Source: CAYMMX01 sp964391675 (lineage in GTDB: Bacteria; Cyanobacteriota; Vampirovibrionia; Gastranaerophilales; Gastranaerophilaceae). Taken from it: a stretch of DNA of 64,000 nucleotides. Within the stretch, counting starts at the first letter, position 1, and each line of letters starts with the position of its first letter. Below the pieces are notes generated by a model. That model made no database searches, had not been told where the DNA came from, and saw only the letters and a program-made list of their open reading frames with translations. The stretch is taken from NCBI GenBank assembly GCA_964391675.1, contig CAYMMX010000005.1:62001-126000 (forward strand). Reading direction: 5' to 3'. Both the position numbers and the translations under genes were made by a program. This document shows positions 51,544 through 59,830 of this stretch, in pieces.

Positions 51544-52209
51544 TTATTCTTTATTCTTTCTTCTCAATTCTAATTGATGGAGAAAGCACTTTTTCACAAT
51601 AAAATCAATATCTTTTGTATCTATACTTGTAAAAGTAAAAGCCAAAATGAATTTTGGGTGATTTCCATGAACGACTTGTCTGGAATAAACAAGCTTTGCT
51701 TTCGTTTCAATACTTTTTTCATTAAAAAACATTTCAACATTAATACTATCATAATTATCAATATCAGAATCATAAATAAAACTCATCCCTTTACCGCAAA
51801 TATTTCTGGTTTTATCCTTTATAAGAATGCTCTTTTTTGTAACTTCATCAAATAAAACATTCATATTAAATTCTATGTTTAAATCAGCTCTAAAGTACTC
51901 TCGTCTTTGAGAATGTTTGCTATTTGTAGGATAAGCAATTTCATATTCTGTATTTAAAATTCCTTTATCAACTCTTAAAACTTTTGAAGAAGCTGAATAT
52001 ACTCCATTTTCTGTATAAATGTGTAATTTTAAATCATCTCCCAATTTTGCTATAATATCATTATTTTCTTTGTTATTTGAATCTATGATTATACTTGTTG
52101 TTTCAATACTTTTTACCGTACAAAAAAATTTTTGAGGTTTATTATCACTATCTAAAAAAACAACCTCAAAAGCTTTAAAATCTTTAAACTGATTATAAAT
52201 ATCATCCAT
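51544..52209 (-). CDS. PilZ-domain protein (YcgR-like, c-di-GMP receptor)
   Basis: 221 residues from the ATG at 52209. An N-terminal YcgR-like beta domain (about 1-95: EVVFLDSDNKPQKFFCTVKSIE) is followed by a PilZ domain. It has the c-di-GMP switch motif QRREYFRADL (RRxxxR) and a variant of the D/NxSxxG motif, NICGKG, with Cys for Ser. It should bind cyclic di-GMP and act on motility or polysaccharide export. The promoter is unusually clear: TTGTCA, 17 bases, TATAAT, 7 bases, ATG. This fixes the start and indicates a leaderless transcript. Confidence 0.85.
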   Translation of the reverse strand: MDDIYNQFKDFKAFEVVFLDSDNKPQKFFCTVKSIETTSIIIDSNNKENNDIIAKLGDDLKLHIYTENGVYSASSKVLRVDKGILNTEYEIAYPTNSKHSQRREYFRADLNIEFNMNVLFDEVTKKSILIKDKTRNICGKGMSFIYDSDIDNYDSINVEMFFNEKSIETKAKLVYSRQVVHGNHPKFILAFTFTSIDTKDIDFIVKKCFLHQLELRRKNKE

Positions 52210-52216
52210 GACTCTA

Positions 52217-52245
52217 ATTATATCAAAATTGATGCTACGTGACAA
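52217..52245 (-). promoter_or_regulatory. Leaderless promoter of the PilZ gene
   Basis: Read on the minus strand: -35 TTGTCA (52240-52245), 17-base spacer, -10 TATAAT (52217-52222), then 7 bases to the ATG at 52209. The expected transcription start falls on the start codon. Confidence 0.75.
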
Positions 52246-52306
52246 GTTTTTGCAAAGGTAATCATAGGCAATAGTTTTATAACTAAAATCATGTTATAAT
52301 AGGCGC

Positions 52307-53212
52307 GTGCGAAAGTTTTTTTTCTATCTAATTATTCTCAAAAAAATAATTCTATTGCTCATATACCCATTATTTATTAGGGAGGGCAGAATTTTTGCAC
52401 TTATTAGAAAAAAAATAGAAAATTATCTTATTTTCCAACCATCAAAACTTCGTGCAAAAAGAATTCAAAGAGGACTATTAAAAAAAATCAATCCGCAGCG
52501 ATTTATTAATTCAGACAGAATAAAGCTATACGGCTGGTTTATAAAGCCCGAAAAGAAGATGCCTGTATTTTTACATTTGCACGGTCAAGCTGAATCTATA
52601 TTAAGCCACCAGGATCTTGCATCATATTGTATTGAAAAAGGCTACGGATTATTCATGTTATCATATCGAGGACATTACAAAAGCAGCGGTACACCATCTG
52701 AAAGAGGTTTGTACAAAGATGCGCAGGCAGCAATGAAACAATTAAAAAAACTTGGAGTTGATGAGGACAAAGTTATTTTATGGGGACATTCATTAGGTAC
52801 AACTGTTGCACTTGAAACAGCAGTATATTATAAAGTTTTAGGTGTAATTATTCAATCTCCTATAAAAGAAATAAAATCCGCTGCAATAGACGTTTATAAT
52901 TTTTACTGCAAAAGACTAAAATTAAATGCTTTAGCTAAACTGGCCGAAAAATATATTTATAAAATCAGATTTATTCAAAAAATGGACAATATGAAAAAAA
53001 TTAAAGCGGTAAAATGCCCTACATTAATACTTCATTCCAAAACTGATAAAATTGCTTCTTATAAAAATTCAGTTGAACTATCAAACCAAAACCCTGCTGT
53101 TCAGCTCTACATATCAGATTACGGAAGTCACTGGAATGCTGATTGGTGCATGGATAGAGTTTTTGAGTTTGTCAAAACTTTGGAGTATAATAAGCAGGAA
53201 GTTGTTAAATAG
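52307..53212 (+). CDS. Membrane-anchored alpha/beta hydrolase
   Basis: 301 residues from a GTG. The N-terminal helix (FFFYLIILKKIILLLIYPLFI) should be a membrane anchor. The hydrolase domain has FLHLHGQAESILSHQ (oxyanion HG), the nucleophile elbow WGHSLGTTV, the acid Asp in SKTDKIAS and the catalytic His in YGSHWNADW, so the triad is complete. It resembles the family of BAAT/dienelactone-like serine hydrolases acting on esters or lipids. A TATAAT ends 6 bases before the GTG. trpS follows after 6 bases, so co-transcription is likely. Confidence 0.82.
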   Translation: MRKFFFYLIILKKIILLLIYPLFIREGRIFALIRKKIENYLIFQPSKLRAKRIQRGLLKKINPQRFINSDRIKLYGWFIKPEKKMPVFLHLHGQAESILSHQDLASYCIEKGYGLFMLSYRGHYKSSGTPSERGLYKDAQAAMKQLKKLGVDEDKVILWGHSLGTTVALETAVYYKVLGVIIQSPIKEIKSAAIDVYNFYCKRLKLNALAKLAEKYIYKIRFIQKMDNMKKIKAVKCPTLILHSKTDKIASYKNSVELSNQNPAVQLYISDYGSHWNADWCMDRVFEFVKTLEYNKQEVVK

Positions 53213-53218
53213 TACGTC

Positions 53219-54256
53219 ATGGAGAAAATTTTGGATAAAAATAGCAGGAAAATAATAGTTTCAGGTATGAGGCCGACAGGAAAATTACATTTAGGACATT
53301 ACCTTGGAGTTATACAAAATTGGGTTAAACTTCAACAGGAGTATGACAGCTACTTTTTTGTTGCAGATTGGCATGCTTTAACTACAAAATATGATAATAC
53401 AACAGATTTAAGACAAAATGTCTTAGATGTTGTAATGGACTGGTTAGCATGCGGTATTAATCCTGAATGTTCTACTATATATGTTCAATCTATGGTTCCT
53501 GAAATTGCAGAGCTAAATATATACCTGGGAATGATTACACCTCAAAATTGGGTAGAAAGAGACCCGACACTTAAAGATATGGCAAAAATACTTAAAACAA
53601 AAGAAGGCACAAATTCACAAATAAGCTTTGGTTTAATGGGCTATCCTGTTTTAATGAGTGCAGATATAATGGCTTTTAATGCTGATTTAGTCCCTGTAGG
53701 GAAAGATCAGGTTGCGCATGTCGAAATAACTCGTGATATTGCAAGAAGGTTTAATAATATTTATAAGTATAAAGATAGTTCCGTATTATTTAATGAACCT
53801 GTACCTAAATTGACAGAAACTCCTGTATTCTGTGGTTTAGACGGAAACAAAATGGGTAAATCATATAATAATGATATTAAAATTTCTGATGATGAACAAA
53901 TTACAGCTAAAAAAATTATGCAAGCAATAACAGACAAAAGCAGAATGAGAAAAGATGATCCTGGTCACCCTGATGAATGCGAGGTCGCATTTAAATATTG
54001 GCAAATATTCGGAGATAATTCTGCCATCGAAACAGTAAAAGTTGAATGTCAAAAAGGTCAACGAGGTTGTGCTGATTGCAAACGTCAATTAGCAACAGTA
54101 ATTAATGAAAAATTTGCACCTATTCGAGAAAAGCGCCGTTATTACGAAACTCACATAGAAGAAGTAGAAAAAATTATTGAACAGGGAACACTAAAAGCAC
54201 GCAAGGAAGCATCTAAAATTATAAAAGAAGTTCGCAAATTAGTTAAAATGTATTAA
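53219..54256 (+). CDS. trpS: Tryptophanyl-tRNA synthetase
   Basis: 345 residues, class I. The HIGH-like motif is GMRPTGKLHLGHYLG and the KMSKS-like motif GNKMGKSYNN. Other family parts: FVADWHALTTKYD, QSMVPEIAELNIYLGMI and GYPVLMSADIMAFNADLVPVGKDQVAHVE. It charges tRNA-Trp. It starts 6 bases after the hydrolase gene. The ATG at 53219 gives about 15 residues before the first conserved motif, close to the usual length. An imperfect hairpin follows at 54268-54297. Confidence 0.95.
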   Translation: MEKILDKNSRKIIVSGMRPTGKLHLGHYLGVIQNWVKLQQEYDSYFFVADWHALTTKYDNTTDLRQNVLDVVMDWLACGINPECSTIYVQSMVPEIAELNIYLGMITPQNWVERDPTLKDMAKILKTKEGTNSQISFGLMGYPVLMSADIMAFNADLVPVGKDQVAHVEITRDIARRFNNIYKYKDSSVLFNEPVPKLTETPVFCGLDGNKMGKSYNNDIKISDDEQITAKKIMQAITDKSRMRKDDPGHPDECEVAFKYWQIFGDNSAIETVKVECQKGQRGCADCKRQLATVINEKFAPIREKRRYYETHIEEVEKIIEQGTLKARKEASKIIKEVRKLVKMY

Positions 54257-54267
54257 ATATAAAGGAA

Positions 54268-54297
54268 TCCTTGTCAAAATTCATTTTTCGACAAGGA
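54268..54297 (+). terminator. Imperfect hairpin after trpS
   Basis: TCCTTGTC (54268-54275) pairs with GACAAGGA (54290-54297), extended by AAAA/TTTT with one bulged G. There is no T run afterwards, so it may be a weak or Rho-type stop or an RNA stabiliser. Confidence 0.45.
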
Positions 54298-54366
54298 CCA
54301 ATCAGTAAAAGAGACATCTCTAATATATTGGCATATGTTTTTTTAAATTTCCAATAATTTTCAAAA

Positions 54367-54395
54367 CTGGCAATAGAAACTTTTTAGACTATAAT
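54367..54395 (+). promoter_or_regulatory. Leaderless promoter of the TPR gene
   Basis: -35 CTGGCA and -10 TATAAT (54390-54395) are spaced 17 bases; the start codon follows 6 bases later, without a ribosome site between. Confidence 0.65.
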
Positions 54396-54401
54396 ATTAT
54401 T

Positions 54402-55064
54402 ATGAAAAAGACTATTTTATTATTAATATTGAGCATATTTTCAATTAATTGCGTACATGCAAAAAATTTCTCAACCGACTTCTTTAAAAAACTAATGAAT
54501 AAGCCTGGAACACAAGAACGCCTGGCCCCTGTAAAGCAAACTTACAATGACGAATTAACTAAAAGTGAACAGGCGATTATTTTATATAATGATAATAACA
54601 TTAAAAGTGCATTTGATTTTCTGCTTAGCATTAAAGAATCTGAAAGGACGGCTCAAGACTGGCTTTTGCTAGGTAATATTTTACAAGATCAAAATAAAAC
54701 TACTGATGCAATTTTTATGTATCAAAGAGCAATTAATGTAAATCCTAACTATTACAAATCATATTACAATCTTGGTAATATCTATTTGGAACAGGAAAAA
54801 TATAATCTGGCAATTGAAAACTATCGCAAAACAAATAAATTAAATAATGAATTTCCATATGCATATTATAATCTTGGCTGTGCATATTTAAAACAAGGAG
54901 AGCTTAAAAAAGCAAAAATAGCTTTTTTAAAGTCAATTGAACTAAAAAATAATGTTGCTGATTTTCATTATAACTTAGCATATACTTATAAAATGCTCAA
55001 GAATCCAAAACTTGCTAAACAATACCTGAGTTTTTACAATAAATTAATGGAAAACAAAGAATAA
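54402..55064 (+). CDS. Exported TPR-repeat protein
   Basis: 220 residues. Signal peptide at 1-20 (ILLLILSIFSINCVHAKN). From residue about 80 there are four tetratricopeptide units: QDWLLLGNILQDQNKTTDAIFMYQRAINVNPN, YYKSYYNLGNIYLEQEKYNLAIENYRKTNKL (parts), FPYAYYNLGCAYLKQGELKKAKIAFLKSI and DFHYNLAYTYKMLKNPKLA. The protein is a scaffold of the periplasm or envelope. TATAAT (54390-54395) ends 6 bases before the ATG with -35 CTGGCA 17 bases further up, so the transcript should be leaderless. Convergent with rqcP. Confidence 0.85.
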   Translation: MKKTILLLILSIFSINCVHAKNFSTDFFKKLMNKPGTQERLAPVKQTYNDELTKSEQAIILYNDNNIKSAFDFLLSIKESERTAQDWLLLGNILQDQNKTTDAIFMYQRAINVNPNYYKSYYNLGNIYLEQEKYNLAIENYRKTNKLNNEFPYAYYNLGCAYLKQGELKKAKIAFLKSIELKNNVADFHYNLAYTYKMLKNPKLAKQYLSFYNKLMENKE

Positions 55065-55068
55065 AAAC

Positions 55069-55314
55069 TTATTCAACAACCTCATAAAGTGTTGAGGATT
55101 CTTGTACACTAATATTACCTTGCGGAATTTTAATTATTTTTACGGTTAATGATTTATTTTTACTTTCTATTATTAAAACATCACCTTCTTTTAATTGTTT
55201 TGAAGGTTTTGCGGGATTCCCATTAACAATAACTCTGCCTTTATCTGAAATTTCATTGGCTACAGTTCTTCTTTTTATTAATCTTGATACTTTTAAAAAC
55301 TTGTCTAATCTCAT
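55069..55314 (-). CDS. rqcP: S4-domain RNA-binding protein RqcP
   Basis: 81 residues. The sequence MRLDKFLKVSRLIKRRTVANEISDKGRVIVNGNPAKPSKQLKEGD (parts) is the small S4 domain of the RqcP/Hsp15 group and is closer to B. subtilis RqcP (YabO) than to Hsp15. It helps RqcH add alanine tails to stalled nascent chains on free 50S subunits. The start has a moderate AAAGG ribosome site. It is convergent with the TPR gene (4 bases between) and divergent from the CNNM gene. Confidence 0.88.
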   Translation of the reverse strand: MRLDKFLKVSRLIKRRTVANEISDKGRVIVNGNPAKPSKQLKEGDVLIIESKNKSLTVKIIKIPQGNISVQESSTLYEVVE

Positions 55315-55391
55315 ATTAAACCTTTACAATAACTTATATTTATAATATTATAATGAACATAATAAAATAAAAATTGGTTTAAGGATAATTA

Positions 55392-56744
55392 ATGGACGAA
55401 ATCGCCAGTATACTATATAATTTGTTCGTAGTAGGACTTTTACTTTTTTTAAACGGATTTTTTGTTGCTGCTGAGTTTTCTATGGTTAGCGTACGTAAAA
55501 CAAGGATTACACAGCTAACCGATGAGGGTAATTTCAGCGCAAAAATTGCCCTTGAAGCTTTAAAAGATTTAGATAAATTCATCGCCGCAGTACAATTAGG
55601 AATTACAATATCAAGTATAGGGTTAGGATGGGTTGGAGAAGCTACTTTAGTTAGATTAATAAAACCAATATTTGATTTCCTGCCTAATAATTATCAATTA
55701 GCCGCAAGTCATACTATTTCTGTTACTATAGCTTTTATTTCTATAACTGTAATGCATGTGGTAATTGGGGAATTAATGCCAAAATCAATTGCACTTCAGT
55801 ATCCGGAAAAAACATCATTAATAATTGCTCTTCCGATGAAAATAATAACAAAAATATTTAACCCCGCAATATCAATCTTAAACGGTTTAGGCAATTTTTT
55901 ACTTAAATTATTAAAAATCCCTCCTACTCAATCCTCTCATTTAGCACATTCGATAGAAGAACTAAATATGCTTGTTAACGCTAGTTATAACGAAGGTGTT
56001 TTAAATGAAACCGAAAAAGAATTATTAAACAACATATTTAAATTTTCAGATTTGACAGCTAAACAGGTAATGGTACCAAGAACGGATATGGCTTGTATTT
56101 CATCCGATATTACATTTGATGAATTAAACAACCTTGCAATGGAAAGCCAATACACAAGATATCCTGTATATGAAGATAATCTGGATCATATTTCCGGAAT
56201 AATTCATGTAAAAGATTTATATAGTGTTATTCTCAATAAAGAAGAATTTTCTGTTGGAAAATTACTTCGACCTGTATTTTTAGTACCAGAGACAATTACA
56301 ATGGATAACTTATTAAGAGAGTTCCAAAAGCGTCAAAGTCAAATAGCAATTGTAATAGACGAATTTGGAGGTACATCAGGTTTGATAACACTAGAAGATG
56401 TACTTGAAGAAATATTCGGAGAAGTTCAAGATGAATTTGATGAAGATGAAGAAGCGGATATTAAACAAATCAATGAAGATACATTCATAGCAAATGCAAT
56501 GATGAGATTAGATGAAATAGCGGAATATTTTAACATTGAAATTATTGATGAAGATGTTGATACAATCGGCGGCTTGGTCGTAAAAGCCCTTGGCAGAATA
56601 GCAGAAATAAATGATGTTGTTAATATTCAAAATCTTGAATGTAAAGTTCAGGAAATAGATGGTGCAAGAATTACAAAACTTGTAATTATAAAAAAATCTC
56701 TTAAAGAAAATATTAAAGATGAAAGTACAAAAAGTGAAGATTAA
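55392..56744 (+). CDS. CNNM/CorC-type membrane protein (CNNM, CBS pair, CorC_HlyC)
   Basis: 450 residues. The N-terminal DUF21/CNNM domain has about four membrane segments (LFVVGLLLFLNGFFVAAEFSMVSVRKTRI, ISSIGLGWVGEA, VVIGELMPKSIALQYPE). Two CBS domains follow (about 215-330: VMVPRTDMACISSDITFDEL, IAIVIDEFGGTSGLITLEDVLEEIFGE in parts) and then the CorC_HlyC transporter-associated domain (DVDTIGGLVVKALGRI). The family is linked to Mg or Co efflux, not hemolysis as older names suggest. Ribosome site AAGGATAAT. It ends at a 16-base terminator stem. Confidence 0.92.
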   Translation: MDEIASILYNLFVVGLLLFLNGFFVAAEFSMVSVRKTRITQLTDEGNFSAKIALEALKDLDKFIAAVQLGITISSIGLGWVGEATLVRLIKPIFDFLPNNYQLAASHTISVTIAFISITVMHVVIGELMPKSIALQYPEKTSLIIALPMKIITKIFNPAISILNGLGNFLLKLLKIPPTQSSHLAHSIEELNMLVNASYNEGVLNETEKELLNNIFKFSDLTAKQVMVPRTDMACISSDITFDELNNLAMESQYTRYPVYEDNLDHISGIIHVKDLYSVILNKEEFSVGKLLRPVFLVPETITMDNLLREFQKRQSQIAIVIDEFGGTSGLITLEDVLEEIFGEVQDEFDEDEEADIKQINEDTFIANAMMRLDEIAEYFNIEIIDEDVDTIGGLVVKALGRIAEINDVVNIQNLECKVQEIDGARITKLVIIKKSLKENIKDESTKSED

Positions 56745-56778
56745 AAAAAATCCTTTCTGGCTAGAAAGGATTTTTTTT
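56743..56778. terminator. Bidirectional intrinsic terminator
   Basis: A 16-base stem (A-run plus TCCTTTCT at 56743-56758 with AGAAAGGA plus T-run at 56763-56778), loop GGCT. It ends the CNNM gene on plus and the zinc-ribbon gene on minus. Confidence 0.92.
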
Positions 56779-57130
56779 AATTTGTTTGAGTTTCATCATT
56801 TAAGTCAGAAATAAATTTTTGCCAATTTCTATCAAGTTTTTTAATAAATTTATGCGCATCTAATACATCATCAGCATTTATAGGTGCTACACCTTCCTGT
56901 ACTTTTAATATTGAATCATCTTCTGAATAGTTTTTTAAACACAAATCAGATATCCCTAAAAATGCAACTCCAAAACTCTTTCCGCATTTTTGACAAGTTA
57001 ATCTAAATACAATTAACTCCTCATCAATACTTTTTTCTTCCCGCATAATATCAACTGATTTTTCATCAAAATCAGCCTTGCATACAGAACAACATAAGTC
57101 TTTAAACAATACGGCTATTTTTCTTTTCAT
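56777..57130 (-). CDS. Zinc-ribbon protein of unknown function
   Basis: 117 residues. Two cysteine pairs, CCSVC near residue 13 and CQKCG near 46, form a likely zinc ribbon at the N-terminus. The rest is acidic and helical (DVLDAHKFIKKLDRNWQKFISDLN). The name cannot be assigned. A Lys-Arg-rich start (MKRKIAVLFKDL) and ribosome-like AGGAAAG upstream support the start. It is followed by a shared terminator. Confidence 0.68.
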   Translation of the reverse strand: MKRKIAVLFKDLCCSVCKADFDEKSVDIMREEKSIDEELIVFRLTCQKCGKSFGVAFLGISDLCLKNYSEDDSILKVQEGVAPINADDVLDAHKFIKKLDRNWQKFISDLNDETQTN

Positions 57131-57197
57131 CTTTCCTCATCTCCATTCTATCATAAATCAGCTACTAACTTTTTTAAAACCGCAATATAACTAAAGT

Positions 57198-57226
57198 TTA
57201 AAATATTGAATTTTGTGGAATATAAT
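57198..57226 (+). promoter_or_regulatory. Promoter of the 31-residue membrane protein gene
   Basis: -35-like TTAAAA (57198-57203), 17-base spacer, -10 TATAAT (57221-57226); the gene's AAGGAG ribosome site follows. Confidence 0.55.
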
Positions 57227-57250
57227 AATGTACACAAAAGGAGTGTAATT

Positions 57251-57346
57251 ATGGAAACTTTTAATTTAGTCTTATTTGGTTTTATAGTTTATATTGCACT
57301 TGTTGTAATTCCAAGTATTTGGGAAAATATTATTACCCGACACTAA
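57251..57346 (+). CDS. 31-residue single-span membrane protein
   Basis: An open frame of 31 codons with a good ribosome site (AAAGGAG, 7 bases before ATG) and a promoter-like -10 25 bases upstream. The peptide starts METFNLVLFGFIVYIALVVI, one hydrophobic helix, and ends in the polar WENIITRH. Its size and layout resemble the many small accessory subunits of membrane complexes, but it matches no photosystem or cytochrome subunit I know. It stands alone between the zinc-ribbon gene and rsmH. Confidence 0.6.
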   Translation: METFNLVLFGFIVYIALVVIPSIWENIITRH

Positions 57347-57454
57347 TAATATTTTTATATTGTTAAATGTCCAATCAATAAATTAGACGTCATTCCAAAA
57401 CTATTGTTCCTTTATCTCTGTGATATAATCATTGTAGGTAAAGGAGCAATAGTT

Positions 57455-58396
57455 TTGGATTTTAAGCACTATACAGTAATGAAAAATGAAAGCGTTAGTG
57501 CTCTTTCAATTGATAGAAATAGAAGTGAGCTAATATATATAGATGCCACATTAGGTGGAGGCGGGCATAGTGAACTTATACTTCAAAAAATAAACCCAAA
57601 AGGCCGATTAATCTCTTTTGATATAGATGAAGACGCAATTAATGCTGCTTCTGAAAGATTAAAAGATTACAAAAATTTAACAATTGTAAAAGATTCATAT
57701 ACAAATATTAAGAAAGTTTTACATGATTTAGGAATTGAAAAAATTACAGGCGGTATAATCTTTGATTTAGGCGCATCTTACCATCAATTAACAGAAACTC
57801 AAAGAGGTTTTTCTTTCTCTAAAACCGCACCTTTAGATATGAGATTCAATAAAGAAAGTGGTTTTAGCGCATATGATGTTGTGAATAGCTACAGTGAAAC
57901 GGATTTAGTACGTATTTTTAGTGAATATGGAGAAGAAAGATTTTCTAAAAGAATTGCAAAAAAAATTATAGAAGTCAGGAAAGCCAAAACTATTGAAAAC
58001 ACTACAGAGTTGGCCGATTTAATTAAAGCTGCAACACCTCATATTAAATCATCGATTCACCCAGCTACAAGGGTGTTTCAAGCTATAAGAATTGAAGTTA
58101 ACCAAGAGTTAACAAATGTAAAAAAAACTTTAGAAGATTTGTTGGCATTATTATCAGGTGGTGCTATAATTAGCATAATAAGTTTCCATTCACTTGAGGA
58201 TAGATTGGTTAAGAATTTTTTTAAATACCATTCTCAAAAGTGTAAATGTGAAAAAAACCAAATGATATGTAATTGTAATCCTCCTGAGTTGAGAGTAATT
58301 ACAAAAAAACCACTTACTGCAAGTATAGAAGAAGTCAAAAAAAATCCACCTTCAAGGAGTGCAAAGTTAAGGATTGCTGAAAAGCTTTCTGGCTAG
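57455..58396 (+). CDS. rsmH: 16S rRNA (cytosine1402-N4)-methyltransferase RsmH
   Basis: 313 residues from the TTG at 57455, which follows AAAGGAG by 8 bases and gives the usual N-terminus DFKHYTVMKNESVSAL; the frame is open upstream to 57404 without homology. SAM-binding motifs are DATLGGGGHSELIL, SFDIDEDAI, GGIIFDLGASYHQLTE, RGFSF and LDMRFN. The C-terminus SIISFHSLEDRLVKNFF is typical. It modifies C1402 of 16S rRNA. A TATAAT lies at 57424-57429. It is followed after 10 bases by an FtsL-like protein, the usual dcw-cluster order. Confidence 0.93.
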   Translation: MDFKHYTVMKNESVSALSIDRNRSELIYIDATLGGGGHSELILQKINPKGRLISFDIDEDAINAASERLKDYKNLTIVKDSYTNIKKVLHDLGIEKITGGIIFDLGASYHQLTETQRGFSFSKTAPLDMRFNKESGFSAYDVVNSYSETDLVRIFSEYGEERFSKRIAKKIIEVRKAKTIENTTELADLIKAATPHIKSSIHPATRVFQAIRIEVNQELTNVKKTLEDLLALLSGGAIISIISFHSLEDRLVKNFFKYHSQKCKCEKNQMICNCNPPELRVITKKPLTASIEEVKKNPPSRSAKLRIAEKLSG

Positions 58397-58406
58397 GGAG
58401 TAAAAA

Positions 58407-58868
58407 TTGAGTACAAATCAAGCTTATATTAATAATTTAGAATACCTAAATGAATATAAAGAGTATTATCAGCAAAATCCTCAGCAATCTAATCCTGTTA
58501 TTGAAGGTTATTTTCCTAAGGAGGATATTAAAAAAGAAATGTCTATAAGAAAAATAAATACAACCTTAACTGTTTTATTAGGTATTTCAATTTTTGCAAC
58601 AGCTATAAGCTATTATTTTGCAACTGCAAATGAAATGACATTAAATGATTTAAGCAGGCAAACTGTCATTTTAAATGACGAAAATGCTGATTTGCAAAAC
58701 AAATTAGATAAATTAAAATCTTTCAATAATGTAGATATGACTATGCAAAAAAGCAATATTTTGCAAAAAGCTCAACAAGTTATGGAGATTCCTGAAGTTT
58801 CTTCAAACACAATTGCTGATAAAAAGATAAATGCGCAAAAACCTTTTAGTTGGTCTATCGGGTATTAA
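58407..58868 (+). CDS. Possible FtsL-like division protein
   Basis: 153 residues from a TTG behind AGGGAG. The layout is FtsL-like: a cytoplasmic N-terminus (about 1-48), one membrane helix (about 50-72, TTLTVLLGISIFATAISYYF), then a coiled coil (ILNDENADLQNKLDKLKSF). FtsL is poorly conserved in sequence but regularly follows rsmH in division clusters, and this gene follows rsmH by 10 bases. No ftsI or mraY is next. The assignment depends on position and architecture, not sequence. Confidence 0.5.
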   Translation: MSTNQAYINNLEYLNEYKEYYQQNPQQSNPVIEGYFPKEDIKKEMSIRKINTTLTVLLGISIFATAISYYFATANEMTLNDLSRQTVILNDENADLQNKLDKLKSFNNVDMTMQKSNILQKAQQVMEIPEVSSNTIADKKINAQKPFSWSIGY

Positions 58869-58897
58869 ATAAAAAAACTATGACGTTTCTTAGACTT

Positions 58898-59812
58898 TTA
58901 TATGTTTCCTGTTGAACTATTTTTATCGTCTTCAAGCTGTCTAAGGTCTATTCCTTCACTTTCTTCAGGGTATGCGACAACAGGAATATCTATTTCTACG
59001 TTAACTTCAGCATCAACCATTTCAATGTCATCTTTCAAATAATCTTTTATTTTACCATCCTCTAATTTAACTGAAATCATAGAGTTTAAAACTTTTAAGA
59101 CAAAAACTTTTCCTAACCCGTCAGGAGTCATTACAGCAGAACCTATTGGCGGCATGTCTTTTACAACTTCAATATAATTAGAATATTCATAATTTAGGCA
59201 ACACAATAATCTGCCACAAGTTCCGGATATTTTCCCTGGAGCTATTGGCATTCCTTGATCTTTTGCTAGTTTAACATTTGTAGATTCAAATTTTCTTAAG
59301 AAAGTACAGCAACAAAAAGGTCGTCCGCATACGCCTGTTCCTTCCATAATAGATGTCTCATCTCTTACACCAATATGTCTTAAATCAATTCTTATTCTTT
59401 TAAAAGTTTGGGTTAAATCTTTTAATAATTCTCTAAAGTCTATTCTTTCAGGAGCGGTATAATAAAAAGTTATTTTCTTTCTATCAAAAGTAATACGGCA
59501 TTGAACTAAATTCATAGCTAACTTGTGTTGTTTAATCAATGACTCACATTTGGAAAAAGAATCCACTTCCTCTTTTTTTATTTCTTCAAGAGTTCTTAAA
59601 TCTGATTGACTTAATACTCTTAATAAGGGTAAAGGTTCGGGTTTAAATTTTTCCCATTGTGCAGAAATTTCTGAATTAACTATAAAAACCTTAAATGCTT
59701 CTTCACCTTTATCCGTTTTTACTAAAACCATTTGACCATATTCCAAGTCAAAAGACTCAGATACTTGCAATGGATGAAACGTATTTTTAACTAATCTGAC
59801 AGCGTATTTCAT
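58898..59812 (-). CDS. ricT: PSP1-domain protein RicT (YaaT)
   Basis: 304 residues. The PSP1 domain spans about 60-150; the family's cysteine signature is intact: GTGVCGRPFCCCTFLR and ISGTCGRLLCCLNYEYSNY. In B. subtilis RicT is part of the iron-sulfur Ric complex (with RicA and RicF) that assists RNase Y and sporulation or competence; here no ricA or ricF is adjacent. A TATAAT lies 12 bases before the ATG. It is the last gene before a run of minus-strand genes (gpsA, murQ, ribH). Confidence 0.92.
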   Translation of the reverse strand: MKYAVRLVKNTFHPLQVSESFDLEYGQMVLVKTDKGEEAFKVFIVNSEISAQWEKFKPEPLPLLRVLSQSDLRTLEEIKKEEVDSFSKCESLIKQHKLAMNLVQCRITFDRKKITFYYTAPERIDFRELLKDLTQTFKRIRIDLRHIGVRDETSIMEGTGVCGRPFCCCTFLRKFESTNVKLAKDQGMPIAPGKISGTCGRLLCCLNYEYSNYIEVVKDMPPIGSAVMTPDGLGKVFVLKVLNSMISVKLEDGKIKDYLKDDIEMVDAEVNVEIDIPVVAYPEESEGIDLRQLEDDKNSSTGNI

Positions 59813-59830
59813 AATTCTTTCTGTATTATA

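Noticed and set aside
57251..57346. Photosystem-type small subunit (Psb/Pet) for the 31-residue peptide
   Set aside because: Only size and hydrophobicity agree; residues do not match any such subunit I can recall and no photosynthesis gene is present.
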